Part shown: one piece after another, positions 1 through 7,678 of the stretch
Layout: each line of letters begins with the position of its first letter
Position numbering within the stretch: the stretch's first letter is position 1
NCBI GenBank assembly: GCA_964634755.1
Contig: CAZWJH010000001.1
Coordinates: forward strand, 32,196-96,195
DNA from: JALXDT01 sp964634755
Lineage (GTDB): Bacteria > Acidobacteriota > Aminicenantia > JAMOAD01
DNA length: 64,000 nt
Direction: 5' to 3'
The notes under the pieces: model-generated
The model's input: only the letters and a program-made list of their open reading frames with translations
Databases searched by the model: none
Told to the model about the DNA's origin: nothing
Position numbers and translations under genes: made by a program

Positions 1-1179
1 GAATTTTTTTCCATTTTTAACTCCTCCCCCGTAAGCATTTATAATTTCTCTGAGTGGAGTTCCCATTTCAACTTCTATAAGTCCCGGATATTCAACATCT
101 CCTAATACAGTAAAAACTTTTGTTCCGGGAGATTTTTCAGTACCCAATGCTCTGTACCATTCCGCTCCTTTCAAAATAATCACCGGAACATTTGCCAAAG
201 TTTCAACATTATTAACAACTGTAGGGTTTTGCCATAATCCATGAGTTACAGGATAGGGAGGTTTTATTCGCGGTTGTCCTCTCTTTCCTTCCAATGATTC
301 TATGAGAGCTGTTTCCTCACCGCATACATAAGCACCGGCACCTTTTTTAACTTCTATATCAAAATTTAAACCAGTTTCAAGGATATTTTTTCCCAAAAGA
401 CTAAATTTTTTAGCATCCTCAATAGCTCTATTAATTCTATCTATTGAAAGCTGATACTCACCTCTTATGTAGATATATCCCTTTTTAGCACCAACAGCAT
501 AGCCTGCTATTATCATTGCTTCAAGAAGCTTGTGAGGATCTCCTTCTAAAATTAATCTATCTTTATATGTTCCCGGTTCTCCTTCATCAGCATTGCAAAT
601 AACAAACTTTTCATCACCTTTTGCTTTTCTGGTAAATTCCCATTTAAGTCCTGTAGGAAATCCTGCTCCACCTCTTCCTCTTAAACCTGATTTCTTTATT
701 TCCTCTATTACCTGTTCTGGACTAATTTTTTCTTCTAAAATTTTTTCAAGAGCCGCATATCCGCCTCTGGCAATTACTTCTTCTATATCAAAAGTATTTA
801 CAATACAGCATTTATCCAGAACAACTCTCGGCTGCTCTCTCGTAAGCCCTATATTCTCATAATCAACTACATTTTTTCTACCCTCTCCATCAATACTGTT
901 TTCAACACTCTCACAAACCTTTCCTTTTAAAATATGCTGCTCAACGATATTCTTTGTATCTTTGGGAGTAACATTATAGTAATAAACTCTGTCCGGATAA
1001 ACAATTAAAACAACACCTCTTCCTGAAATCCCTACAGGTCCGGTCTCAAGAACTTTAACCTCCTCTTCCACTCCATGCTTAAAGAGCTCTTTATTCAATC
1101 TTCTTTTTACTTCAAGCGCACCATTTTGAATTGCCTCTTCATCCATAGGAATTAATATATGCATTCTTTGAAAACTCAT
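1..1179 (-). CDS. NuoF-like flavoprotein, second copy (3' part lies outside window)
   Basis: The frame is open from an ATG at 1179 to the window edge (393 codons). It encodes the N-terminal part of a NuoF/HydB-type NADH-binding FMN subunit: a thioredoxin-like N-terminal domain of about 90 residues, then the FMN/NADH domain with GRGGAGFPTGLKW, CNADEGEPG and GAYVCGEETAL motifs. The C-terminal 4Fe-4S region is not in view. The start is supported by a GGAGGG ribosome site and by an ATGA overlap with the upstream NuoE-like gene. Unlike the neighbouring NuoF fusion, the thioredoxin-like domain has none of the four 2Fe-2S cysteines: CxxxxC and TGCMGPC of the neighbour read here as PMDEEA and TGPVGIS. 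It probably passes electrons between NADH and other subunits of a hydrogenase-like or bifurcating complex; the partner is not visible. Confidence 0.93.
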   Translation of the reverse strand, partial: MSFQRMHILIPMDEEAIQNGALEVKRRLNKELFKHGVEEEVKVLETGPVGISGRGVVLIVYPDRVYYYNVTPKDTKNIVEQHILKGKVCESVENSIDGEGRKNVVDYENIGLTREQPRVVLDKCCIVNTFDIEEVIARGGYAALEKILEEKISPEQVIEEIKKSGLRGRGGAGFPTGLKWEFTRKAKGDEKFVICNADEGEPGTYKDRLILEGDPHKLLEAMIIAGYAVGAKKGYIYIRGEYQLSIDRINRAIEDAKKFSLLGKNILETGLNFDIEVKKGAGAYVCGEETALIESLEGKRGQPRIKPPYPVTHGLWQNPTVVNNVETLANVPVIILKGAEWYRALGTEKSPGTKVFTVLGDVEYPGLIEVEMGTPLREIINAYGGGVKNGKKF

Positions 1180-1628
1180 TTTTCCCTCCTCTTTTCCTCA
1201 ATAATCGATTTTAATCTTTCGGGGGTAAGATTTCCATAAACTTTATTGTTTATCATAATCGCGGGAGCAACGCCGCAAACACCTAAGCATGAGCTCATTT
1301 CAAGAGTGAACAAACCATCTTTAGTAGTTTCCCCGAATTTAATCCCTAATATTTTCATAAGTTCCTTTGAAATAGTAGTGGAGCCCATAAGATGACAGGG
1401 AGGGGATTGACAAACTCTTATGACATATTTTCCCCTTGGTTTAAAAGCATACATTGAATAAAATGTTGCAACTCCATGAACAGTGCTCAAAGGAAGTCCC
1501 AAATATTCTGAAACAGCTTTCAAATCTTCCTTTGAAAGATAATGTTCCTCTTTCGAATCCTGAAGTTCATGGAGAATTGCAAGCAAATTTTCACTCTTTT
1601 TCTCGTATTTTTCCAATATTTCTTTCAT
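1176..1628 (-). CDS. NuoE-like 2Fe-2S subunit (second copy)
   Basis: A 150-residue protein of the NuoE/HydC thioredoxin-like 2Fe-2S family: an N-terminal helical part, VATFYSMY, then the cluster ligands CQSPPC and CLGVC with the usual spacing. These proteins bind next to NuoF and carry electrons to or from its FMN. I start at the ATG at 1628 because GAGGTG lies four bases upstream. A GTG at 1640 overlapping the previous stop codon would add four residues and cannot be excluded. Its end overlaps the following NuoF-like gene by four bases, so the pair is probably translated together. All four cluster cysteines are present, in contrast to the following NuoF N-terminus. Confidence 0.93.
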   Translation of the reverse strand: MKEILEKYEKKSENLLAILHELQDSKEEHYLSKEDLKAVSEYLGLPLSTVHGVATFYSMYAFKPRGKYVIRVCQSPPCHLMGSTTISKELMKILGIKFGETTKDGLFTLEMSSCLGVCGVAPAIMINNKVYGNLTPERLKSIIEEKRREK

Positions 1629-1636
1629 TTTACACC

Positions 1637-4600
1637 TCACAGCATCTCTTCAAGGGATTTATGTTTTTTTTCAGCCTTTTTCTTTAATAAAGACTTACCT
1701 CTATCACAGTGAAGACATCTTCTTGCCTCTTCTATAGCATCTTCAAGACTCATTCCCTTGTTAACTTCAAGAGCCATTGATCTAATTCTTTCCTTTACAT
1801 CAGAATACTCAGGCTTTTTTCTTGAGATTGTCTTAAGATACGCTTCCTCATCATAATCAGGAACATATTCGCCTCTCTCATCCTCAAAAAGTTTACCTTC
1901 ATATCCGAAATATTTATCAATCGCAATGGCAGCTTTTCTACCTTGAGCAACAGACTCAATCACTGTGGAAGGATAAATCGCATCTCCTCCAGCAAAAACA
2001 CCTTCTTTCGAAGTCATCATTGTTTCCGGGTCTACCTTAAGATGCCCGTTTGAATAAAGTTCAAGCCCTGCATGAAGTTTGCTCATAGTAAGTTTTTGAC
2101 CAATACAGGGAATCACAAGATCAGCTTTAACTGTAAACTCAGTTCCCTCAACAGGAACAGGTCTTCTTCTCCCGCTATCATCAAATTCACCCAATTCTGT
2201 TCTTATAAATTTAACAGCTTTTACTTTTCCGTTTTCATCTTTTATTATTTCAAGAGGATTTGTTAGAAACTCAAATTCAATTCCCTCTTCTTCACTCTCT
2301 ACTATTTCTTCCTGTAAAGCTGGCATTTCAGCTTTTGTTCTTCTATAAACAATTTTCACATTCTTAGCCCCAAGTCTTAAAGCTGTTCTGGCAGCATCTG
2401 TGGCGGTTGAACCTCCGCCGACGACAATCACATTTTCACCAACTTCAACATCTTCTCCCAAATTTATCTTTCTCAGAAAATCTATACCACTTATAACTCC
2501 TTCGACATCTTCTCCCTTGATATTCATTCTTCTCGAAGTATGAGCCCCTGTTGCAATGAAGACAGCATCAAAGCCTTCTTTTTTAAGTTTGTCCAAGGAT
2601 TCAACTCTCGTATTGAGCCTAATTTCAACACCAGCTTTTTCTATTATTTCTATCTCTTTTAGCGTCACTTTTTTGGGTAATCTGTACTCCGGTATTCCAA
2701 CTGTCATCATCCCACCCGGTATTGGCAGAGCTTCAAAAACAACGGGTTTGTATCCCATTCTTGTAAGATAAAAGCCACATGCAAGGCCAGCAGGACCGGC
2801 ACCTACAATCGCAATCTTTTCTTTTTTGGGATTCTCCGGAGGAGCAAATTTAGGCGGCTCACTTAAAGCCCAGTCTGCAAAAAGTCTTTTAACCTCTCTT
2901 ATTGCCACAGGCTCATCAAATTTACCTCTTTCACACCTTTTTTCACAAAAGGCGGGGCAAACTCTAGCGCAAACCGAAGGAAAAGGATTATTCTTCATAT
3001 GGGTGTAGTATGCAAGCTCGAGTTTGCCCTCTGCCATATAGGAGATATATCTTGCTGCGTCCACATTAGCCGGACAATTGTTTTCACAAGGAGCATAAAA
3101 CAGTGAAGCACAAACTCCCGCTTCACACTCCTTATCAACAATATGCTTTATATATTCATCTCTGAAATATTTTAAAGTCGATAAAACAGGATTTGGAGCT
3201 GATTGCCCTAATCCGCAAAGGGAGGTAGCTTTTATTGTTTCACCCAAATCCTGAAGTCTGTCAAGGTCCTCCAATTTACCCTCTCCCTTTGTTATTCTGT
3301 CAAGAATTTCATACATCTGTCTTAAACCTACTCTACAGGGAGAACACTGTCCGCAGGATTCTTCTATTGAAAATTCAAGAAAGAATTTTGCCATATTAAC
3401 CATACAGGTATCCTCGTCCAGAACAATAAGCCCTCCTGATCCCATAATTGATCCCAGTGCTTTTAATGATTCATAATCAATTGGAGAATTCAAAAATTGT
3501 TTGGGAATACATCCACCAGAGGGCCCTCCTGTTTGAACAGCTTTAAATTTCTTACCATTAGGTATTCCTCCTCCGATATCATAAACAAGTTCTCCGAGAG
3601 TTATTCCCATAGGAACTTCCACAAGCCCGGTGTTTCTGACATTTCCCGAGAGAGCGAAAACTTTTGTTCCTTTACTCTTCTCGGTTCCAATCGAAGCAAA
3701 CCATGAAGCACCGTTCAAAATTATGTGTCTTATATTAGCAAGAGTCTCAACATTATTAATTAAAGTGGGTTTACCCCATAATCCCTTTTGTGCGGGATAA
3801 GGAGGCTTGGGTCTCGGCTGCCCTCTTTCTCCTTCAATAGAAGCAATAAGAGCTGTTTCCTCTCCGCAAACAAAAGCTCCTGCTCCCATTCTAAGCTCTA
3901 TATCAAAAGAGAAATCTGTCTCAAAAATATTTTTTCCTAAAAGGCCTAATTCTTTAGCCTGTTTAATAGCTATTTCAAGTCTCTTTATTGCAAGGGGATA
4001 CTCAGCTCTAACATAAATATAGCCCATATTTGCGCCAATTGCATACCCTGCAATTGCCATACCTTCCAAAACAGCATGGGGGTCTCCTTCTAATACAGCT
4101 CTATCCATAAAAGCACCGGGGTCTCCCTCATCAGCATTACAAACAACATATTTTTGATCGCCTTTTGAAGCTCTCGTAAACTTCCATTTTAATCCTGTAG
4201 GAAACCCTGCTCCTCCTCTTCCTCTGAGACCAGAATTTATCATCTCTTCGATAACATCTTCAGGCTTCATCTCTGTTAAAACCTTCCCCAAAGCTTCGTA
4301 TCCTCTTTGGGCAATATACTCATTTATATTTTCAGGATCAATCTTACCGCAGTTGGAAAGAACTATTTTTTTCTGTTTCTCAAAAAATGGAATCTGTTTT
4401 TTCTCTTCAACTATCTTTCTTGCTTCCGGGGTTTCCCAGAGAAGCCTTTTTACGGGTCTTCCCTTTAGAAAGTGTTCCTCCACCAATTCCTCTATGTCTT
4501 CTTCTTTAAGCTTTATATAAAAGGAACCATCTGGATAAACAACCATAACAGGCCCCAATTCGCAAGGTCCCATACACCCTGTTTCCACAACATTTATTTC

Positions 4601-4714
4601 ATCGGAGAGCCCTTTTTCCTCTATTACTTTAATCAATTTATCTTTTATTTCATGGCTATGAGAGGAGATACAGGCTCCCCCTCCGCATACTAAAACATCA
4701 AGTCTTTTTGCCAT
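1637..4714 (-). CDS. NuoF fused to GltD/NfnB-like NAD(P)H-FAD module
   Basis: A 1025-residue multidomain redox protein. In order: a thioredoxin-like 2Fe-2S domain (C10, C15, C47, C51); a NuoF FMN/NADH domain with GLRGRGGAGFPTGLKW near 165-180 and GAGAFVCGEETAL near 280; a 4Fe-4S site CGQCSPC near 455 with a distal Cys; a cysteine-rich helical Fe-S domain of glutamate synthase small subunit type near 540-625; and a two-dinucleotide flavoprotein module (IVGAGPAGLACG near 645, VVGGGSTATDAA near 780, FAGGDA near 930). The family knowledge is that NuoF binds NADH and FMN, and that GltD/NfnB-type modules bind FAD and NAD(P)H. Having both in one chain suggests a link between two nicotinamide pools and ferredoxin, as in electron-bifurcating enzymes; that is inference. 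It directly follows the cysteine-free subunit gene. Confidence 0.95.
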   Translation of the reverse strand: MAKRLDVLVCGGGACISSHSHEIKDKLIKVIEEKGLSDEINVVETGCMGPCELGPVMVVYPDGSFYIKLKEEDIEELVEEHFLKGRPVKRLLWETPEARKIVEEKKQIPFFEKQKKIVLSNCGKIDPENINEYIAQRGYEALGKVLTEMKPEDVIEEMINSGLRGRGGAGFPTGLKWKFTRASKGDQKYVVCNADEGDPGAFMDRAVLEGDPHAVLEGMAIAGYAIGANMGYIYVRAEYPLAIKRLEIAIKQAKELGLLGKNIFETDFSFDIELRMGAGAFVCGEETALIASIEGERGQPRPKPPYPAQKGLWGKPTLINNVETLANIRHIILNGASWFASIGTEKSKGTKVFALSGNVRNTGLVEVPMGITLGELVYDIGGGIPNGKKFKAVQTGGPSGGCIPKQFLNSPIDYESLKALGSIMGSGGLIVLDEDTCMVNMAKFFLEFSIEESCGQCSPCRVGLRQMYEILDRITKGEGKLEDLDRLQDLGETIKATSLCGLGQSAPNPVLSTLKYFRDEYIKHIVDKECEAGVCASLFYAPCENNCPANVDAARYISYMAEGKLELAYYTHMKNNPFPSVCARVCPAFCEKRCERGKFDEPVAIREVKRLFADWALSEPPKFAPPENPKKEKIAIVGAGPAGLACGFYLTRMGYKPVVFEALPIPGGMMTVGIPEYRLPKKVTLKEIEIIEKAGVEIRLNTRVESLDKLKKEGFDAVFIATGAHTSRRMNIKGEDVEGVISGIDFLRKINLGEDVEVGENVIVVGGGSTATDAARTALRLGAKNVKIVYRRTKAEMPALQEEIVESEEEGIEFEFLTNPLEIIKDENGKVKAVKFIRTELGEFDDSGRRRPVPVEGTEFTVKADLVIPCIGQKLTMSKLHAGLELYSNGHLKVDPETMMTSKEGVFAGGDAIYPSTVIESVAQGRKAAIAIDKYFGYEGKLFEDERGEYVPDYDEEAYLKTISRKKPEYSDVKERIRSMALEVNKGMSLEDAIEEARRCLHCDRGKSLLKKKAEKKHKSLEEML

Positions 4715-5083
4715 TTAGCCCTCCTCTTTAACTTCTAAAATGTACTCTGAAACCGGATTCCCATTAACAATGTGCTCAGCTATTATCTTTCTTGCAACAT
4801 TATCACTAACATCACCATAAACAATTGTGGGTTTACCTTTTTCATAAACAGTGATAACCGGTTCATGAGAGGAAAGTCCTCTTTCTCCGCTTTGAGTTAT
4901 TAATATATCTCTGAGTTCTCTTTTTTCTATTTCATTCAAAAGTGCCTTTAAAGTCTCCCTTGCTCCCGAAGCAATTCCGCTTGTTCCCATACTTACAACT
5001 ATCTTTACTCTTGCTCTCCCTTCTCTTAAATTCATATCCTTTGAATATTTTTCCCTAATCTTTTTTAAATCAGATAATTTCAT
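4715..5083 (-). CDS. HndB-like thioredoxin-fold ferredoxin subunit lacking all cysteines
   Basis: A 122-residue protein that resembles the small 2Fe-2S thioredoxin-fold subunits found between NuoE and NuoF genes of hydrogenase clusters: an N-terminal LKKIREK helix, the segment VVSMGTSGIASGA, LITQSGERGLSSHEP, and a C-terminal IAEHIVNG. At the positions where the family carries Cys ligands (MGTCG and TGCxGLC in typical members) it has serine or arginine, and the protein contains no cysteine at all. It therefore cannot bind a 2Fe-2S cluster and is probably a structural or docking subunit. The start has a good AAGGAGG site, and the stop codon abuts the next gene's ATG. Family assignment is from pattern recognition; the cysteine loss is read directly. 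Confidence 0.88.
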   Translation of the reverse strand: MKLSDLKKIREKYSKDMNLREGRARVKIVVSMGTSGIASGARETLKALLNEIEKRELRDILITQSGERGLSSHEPVITVYEKGKPTIVYGDVSDNVARKIIAEHIVNGNPVSEYILEVKEEG

Positions 5084-5093
5084 TTTAACCTCC

Positions 5094-5594
5094 TTAATTT
5101 TCTTCTGCTTTTTTAAAATCTTTTATTATATTTATAGCTTTTTGAGGACTTAATCTTCCGAATACTTCCTCATCAATCACCATAACAGGAGCAAGACCAC
5201 AGGCGCCAAAACATCTTGCCGTTGAAACAGTATAAAATTTGTCCTCTGTAGTTCCACCAACCTCAACGCCTAACTCTTTGCAAAGAGCATCCAAAATAAC
5301 CTTTGAACCCTTAACATGACAGGCAGTACCAGTGCAAACATTAATAACATGTTTTCCTATTGGCTCTGTTCTGAAAAAATTATAAAAAGTTACAACTCCG
5401 TAGATCTCGGAAAGAGGTACATTAAGATGCATTGAAACGAATTTTTGAACTTCAGCTGGCAAATAACCGAAAATACTCTGAGCTTTATGAAGAACCTGAA
5501 TAAGAGGACCGGGGGTATTCCGATGCTCATCAATAAACTTTTTCAATGCCCGATACTCTTCATTATCGGGGATATGAAACCTTGCGCTATCCAT
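5094..5594 (-). CDS. NuoE-like 2Fe-2S subunit (first copy)
   Basis: A 166-residue NuoE/HydC-type protein. It has the helical N-terminus (LIQVLHKAQSIFGYLP), VVTFYNFF, and the 2Fe-2S ligand motifs CTGTAC and CFGAC. It is the first electron-transfer gene after the DRTGG gene and ends ten bases before the cysteine-free subunit gene, so it is probably the partner of the NuoF fusion encoded downstream. A GGAGG ribosome site precedes the ATG. The presence of two NuoE genes in one operon (the other ends at 1176) suggests two electron-entry modules in one complex or two related enzymes made together. Confidence 0.95.
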   Translation of the reverse strand: MDSARFHIPDNEEYRALKKFIDEHRNTPGPLIQVLHKAQSIFGYLPAEVQKFVSMHLNVPLSEIYGVVTFYNFFRTEPIGKHVINVCTGTACHVKGSKVILDALCKELGVEVGGTTEDKFYTVSTARCFGACGLAPVMVIDEEVFGRLSPQKAINIIKDFKKAEEN

Positions 5595-5603
5595 AAAAAC
5601 CTC

Positions 5604-5945
5604 CTATAAATCCGATTTTTCTATTAACAAATTATAAATTTTTCCCGAAAGCTCAAAAGCTCCTTCATTAGATCGTAATAAAAAGATTCCTTCTCCCTTT
5701 GCTTTCTTAATCACCTCACTATCAGGCATCCCGCCATTTGCAATTATAATTGCTGAAATTTTTTTCAATTGTGCAACAGCAATTATATTCATATGCCTTT
5801 GAACAGTTATCCATAGATTACCTTCTTCAGCATGAGCCATAACATTTGACAAAAGATCAGAAGTGTAGCCCCCCGTTATTTCCCTATCCTCTCCTTCTGC
5901 CAAAACATTAAGATTAAAAGCATTTATAAGGTTTTTTACTTTCAT
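5604..5945 (-). CDS. DRTGG-domain protein, first gene of the redox operon
   Basis: A 113-residue soluble protein matching the DRTGG fold, with the signature appearing as EITGGYTSDLLSNVMAHA. DRTGG domains are known as regulatory or ligand-binding modules (for example beside CBS domains and phosphotransacetylase), and small stand-alone versions are often found in clusters of iron-only hydrogenase and NuoEF genes. The start at 5945 has GGAGA eight bases upstream and lies 41 bases after a clear promoter. A longer reading frame to 6014 would begin inside the promoter and is rejected. It is followed after nine bases by the NuoE gene, so it is probably co-transcribed and may regulate or help assemble the complex; its ligand is unknown. 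Confidence 0.85.
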   Translation of the reverse strand: MKVKNLINAFNLNVLAEGEDREITGGYTSDLLSNVMAHAEEGNLWITVQRHMNIIAVAQLKKISAIIIANGGMPDSEVIKKAKGEGIFLLRSNEGAFELSGKIYNLLIEKSDL

Positions 5946-5985
5946 TGTTTCTCCATTTGTTAAAATCTTAACAAAAAGGTATATT

Positions 5986-6014
5986 AATATAATATATTTT
6001 TTACAAAGTGTCAA
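5986..6014 (-). promoter_or_regulatory. sigma70-type promoter of the DRTGG-NuoEF operon
   Basis: On the minus strand TTGACA (6009-6014), a 17-base spacer and TATATT (5986-5991), about 40 bases before the DRTGG start codon. This matches the sigma70 consensus with correct spacing and is the only clear promoter seen for the genes down to position 1. Confidence 0.75.
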
Positions 6015-6068
6015 GTCTTTTTTGTTAATTATTTCACGATAACGAAGATTTGGTTTTAACCCTTCTTT

Positions 6069-6191
6069 TTACCTCTTACCCACTTTATTTATGTACTTTT
6101 TTCTATAATGATTTATTAATTTTTTCCTCTCTTTTTCTAAAAATTTATCTTTTTTGTACTTTGGTCTAAATTTCTCTCTATGTTTCATCAT
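6069..6191 (-). CDS. possible 40-residue lysine-rich peptide
   Basis: A short open frame starting at an ATG-ATG pair (6191/6188) that overlaps the end of the upstream membrane-protein gene by 14 bases and ends at TAA. The predicted peptide is extremely basic (about half Lys and Arg) with no cysteine. AGGGGA lies four bases before the first ATG. It fills most of the gap between the membrane-protein gene and the DRTGG promoter. It has no recognisable family. It could be a real small gene coupled to its upstream neighbour or only a by-product of A-rich sequence; conservation would decide. Confidence 0.3.
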   Translation of the reverse strand: MMKHREKFRPKYKKDKFLEKERKKLINHYRKKYINKVGKR

Positions 6192-6657
6192 AAATTCCCC
6201 TTTCTCTTTTCATCTCCTTTAATTGATCAAATCTCATCTGATATCTCATTTTAAATGGGAAAAGGGTTGCTACAACTAATACAGAAATAATAACCAAAAG
6301 GACTGCTCTAAAATATGAAGCTCCAAAGAAAAAAACCAAAAAGCCAATAGTGCCTATTGATTCCCCTATGCTCATTAGGATAACATCCATTTTATACCAT
6401 AAATCAAAAGCTTCCGATTCAGTTTTATATACAATTTTAGCTGGAAAATATATGAATCTTTTTAAAGCAATTATAAGAAGAATAAGGAAAGCAGATGCAT
6501 AAAAAGAGTATCTCTCAATTTCAGTCTGTTTATCTAAAAAAGCTTTACTAAAATGCAGAAATTTATCAATAAAAAACATTATAGGGATATAAGCCAATAC
6601 AGATACTATAAAGATAAAACCTATAACTTGAAGGTTTTTTAGCTTTTTTTCATCCAT
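6178..6657 (-). CDS. small four-helix membrane protein, unknown function
   Basis: A 159-residue protein with four hydrophobic segments, near residues 10-30, 48-65, 95-110 and 112-132, separated by short charged loops; the C-terminus is basic and soluble. No catalytic motif or known family is evident. It overlaps the end of era by one base (start ATG inside the era stop), so it is translated together with era. The association with era is the only functional hint; I do not propose a role. Confidence 0.8.
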   Translation of the reverse strand: MDEKKLKNLQVIGFIFIVSVLAYIPIMFFIDKFLHFSKAFLDKQTEIERYSFYASAFLILLIIALKRFIYFPAKIVYKTESEAFDLWYKMDVILMSIGESIGTIGFLVFFFGASYFRAVLLVIISVLVVATLFPFKMRYQMRFDQLKEMKRERGIYDET

Positions 6658-7547
6658 CAGTCCTCTCCCATCTGTTTATTTAAAAGAGAAATCACACCGG
6701 GGGAATCTCTCCATTTTTCTTTAACCCTCACAATTAATTCAAGATAAATTTTTGTACCTGTTAAAAACTCCAGCTCCTTTCTCGCACTTTTTCCAATGCG
6801 GGAAATCATAGAGCCATTTTTACCTATCAAAATAGCTTTTTGTGAATCCTTTTCAACATAAATCTCAGCATGAATATACAGTACCCCATTATCCCTTTTC
6901 TCTATTTTATCAACAAGAACAGCCACAGAATACGGAATTTCATCTTTGGTCATATTTAAAATTTTTTCTCTGATTATTTCTGCGATTAAAAATTTCCTTC
7001 TAACCACAGTAACACTATCTCCTGGATATAAGAGCTCCCCTTCCGGCAGATACTCAAATATTTTTTCATTCAAAACATCAAAATTAAGCCTTGTTAAGGC
7101 AGAAATAGGGATAATTTCATCAAATACATTCATATCTTTGAATTTCTCTATTATCGGAAGAGCCTTTGATTTTTTCACTAAATCTATTTTATTGATTAAA
7201 AGGAATTTAGGTTGTTTGTATTTTTTTAATAATTCAAGGGAAAATTCATCCCCTTTACCCCATTTTTTTGTAATATCTATTAAAAATAATATTAAATCGC
7301 ACTCTTCAAGGGCAGAGTAAACCTCTTCCATCATTTTTTTGTTAAGAGTATGAAGAGGCTTGTGAATACCCGGATTATCCAAAAATATAATCTGCCCTTT
7401 CTCCTCCGTATAAATCCCCACTATTTTATTTCTTGTTGTTTGAGGTTTATCTGAAACAATTGAAACCTTACTTCCTAAAAAAGAATTTAATAAAGTTGAT
7501 TTCCCAACATTTGGTCTCCCAACAAGAGACACAAAACCTGATTTCAT
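6657..7547 (-). CDS. era: GTPase Era
   Basis: A 296-residue ribosome-assembly GTPase. It shows the G1 loop GRPNVGKS at residues 9-16, an effector loop with TTRNK, G3 DNPG, G4 NKID, and a C-terminal KH domain (GKNGSMISRIG) that in the family binds the 3' end of 16S rRNA. Length and domain order are typical. There are two adjacent ATG codons (7550 and 7547); the second is preferred because AAGGAG then sits five rather than two bases upstream. It follows malic enzyme on the same strand after about 125 bases and overlaps the downstream membrane-protein gene. Confidence 0.97.
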   Translation of the reverse strand: MKSGFVSLVGRPNVGKSTLLNSFLGSKVSIVSDKPQTTRNKIVGIYTEEKGQIIFLDNPGIHKPLHTLNKKMMEEVYSALEECDLILFLIDITKKWGKGDEFSLELLKKYKQPKFLLINKIDLVKKSKALPIIEKFKDMNVFDEIIPISALTRLNFDVLNEKIFEYLPEGELLYPGDSVTVVRRKFLIAEIIREKILNMTKDEIPYSVAVLVDKIEKRDNGVLYIHAEIYVEKDSQKAILIGKNGSMISRIGKSARKELEFLTGTKIYLELIVRVKEKWRDSPGVISLLNKQMGED

Positions 7548-7610
7548 CATATCTCCTTAATATAAAAATAATACAATAATGTTTTATTATAACTCTTTTT
7601 TTTAATATTT

Positions 7611-7678
7611 TAAAAGGGATACCTCCTCTTCTCAAGACAAAAGCTTTTAAAAAAATTGTCAGTGATTAGTCCCTTTTA
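7611..7678 (-). repeat. long-range inverted repeat after malic enzyme
   Basis: TAAAAGGGA (7611-7619) and TCCCTTTTA (7670-7678) are perfect 9-base complements flanking 50 bases. The inner part holds a second pair (GACAA at 7636-7640, TTGTC at 7656-7660) and the palindrome AAAAGCTTTT. The outer arm includes the malic enzyme stop codon. No run of U follows, so it is not a standard terminator; it may fold at the 3' end of the malic enzyme mRNA. Confidence 0.35.

Noticed and set aside
593..862. Plus-strand open frame opposite the second NuoF-like gene
   Set aside because: It lies wholly antisense to a well-conserved gene, has no ribosome site, and its product has the low-complexity look of a shadow frame.
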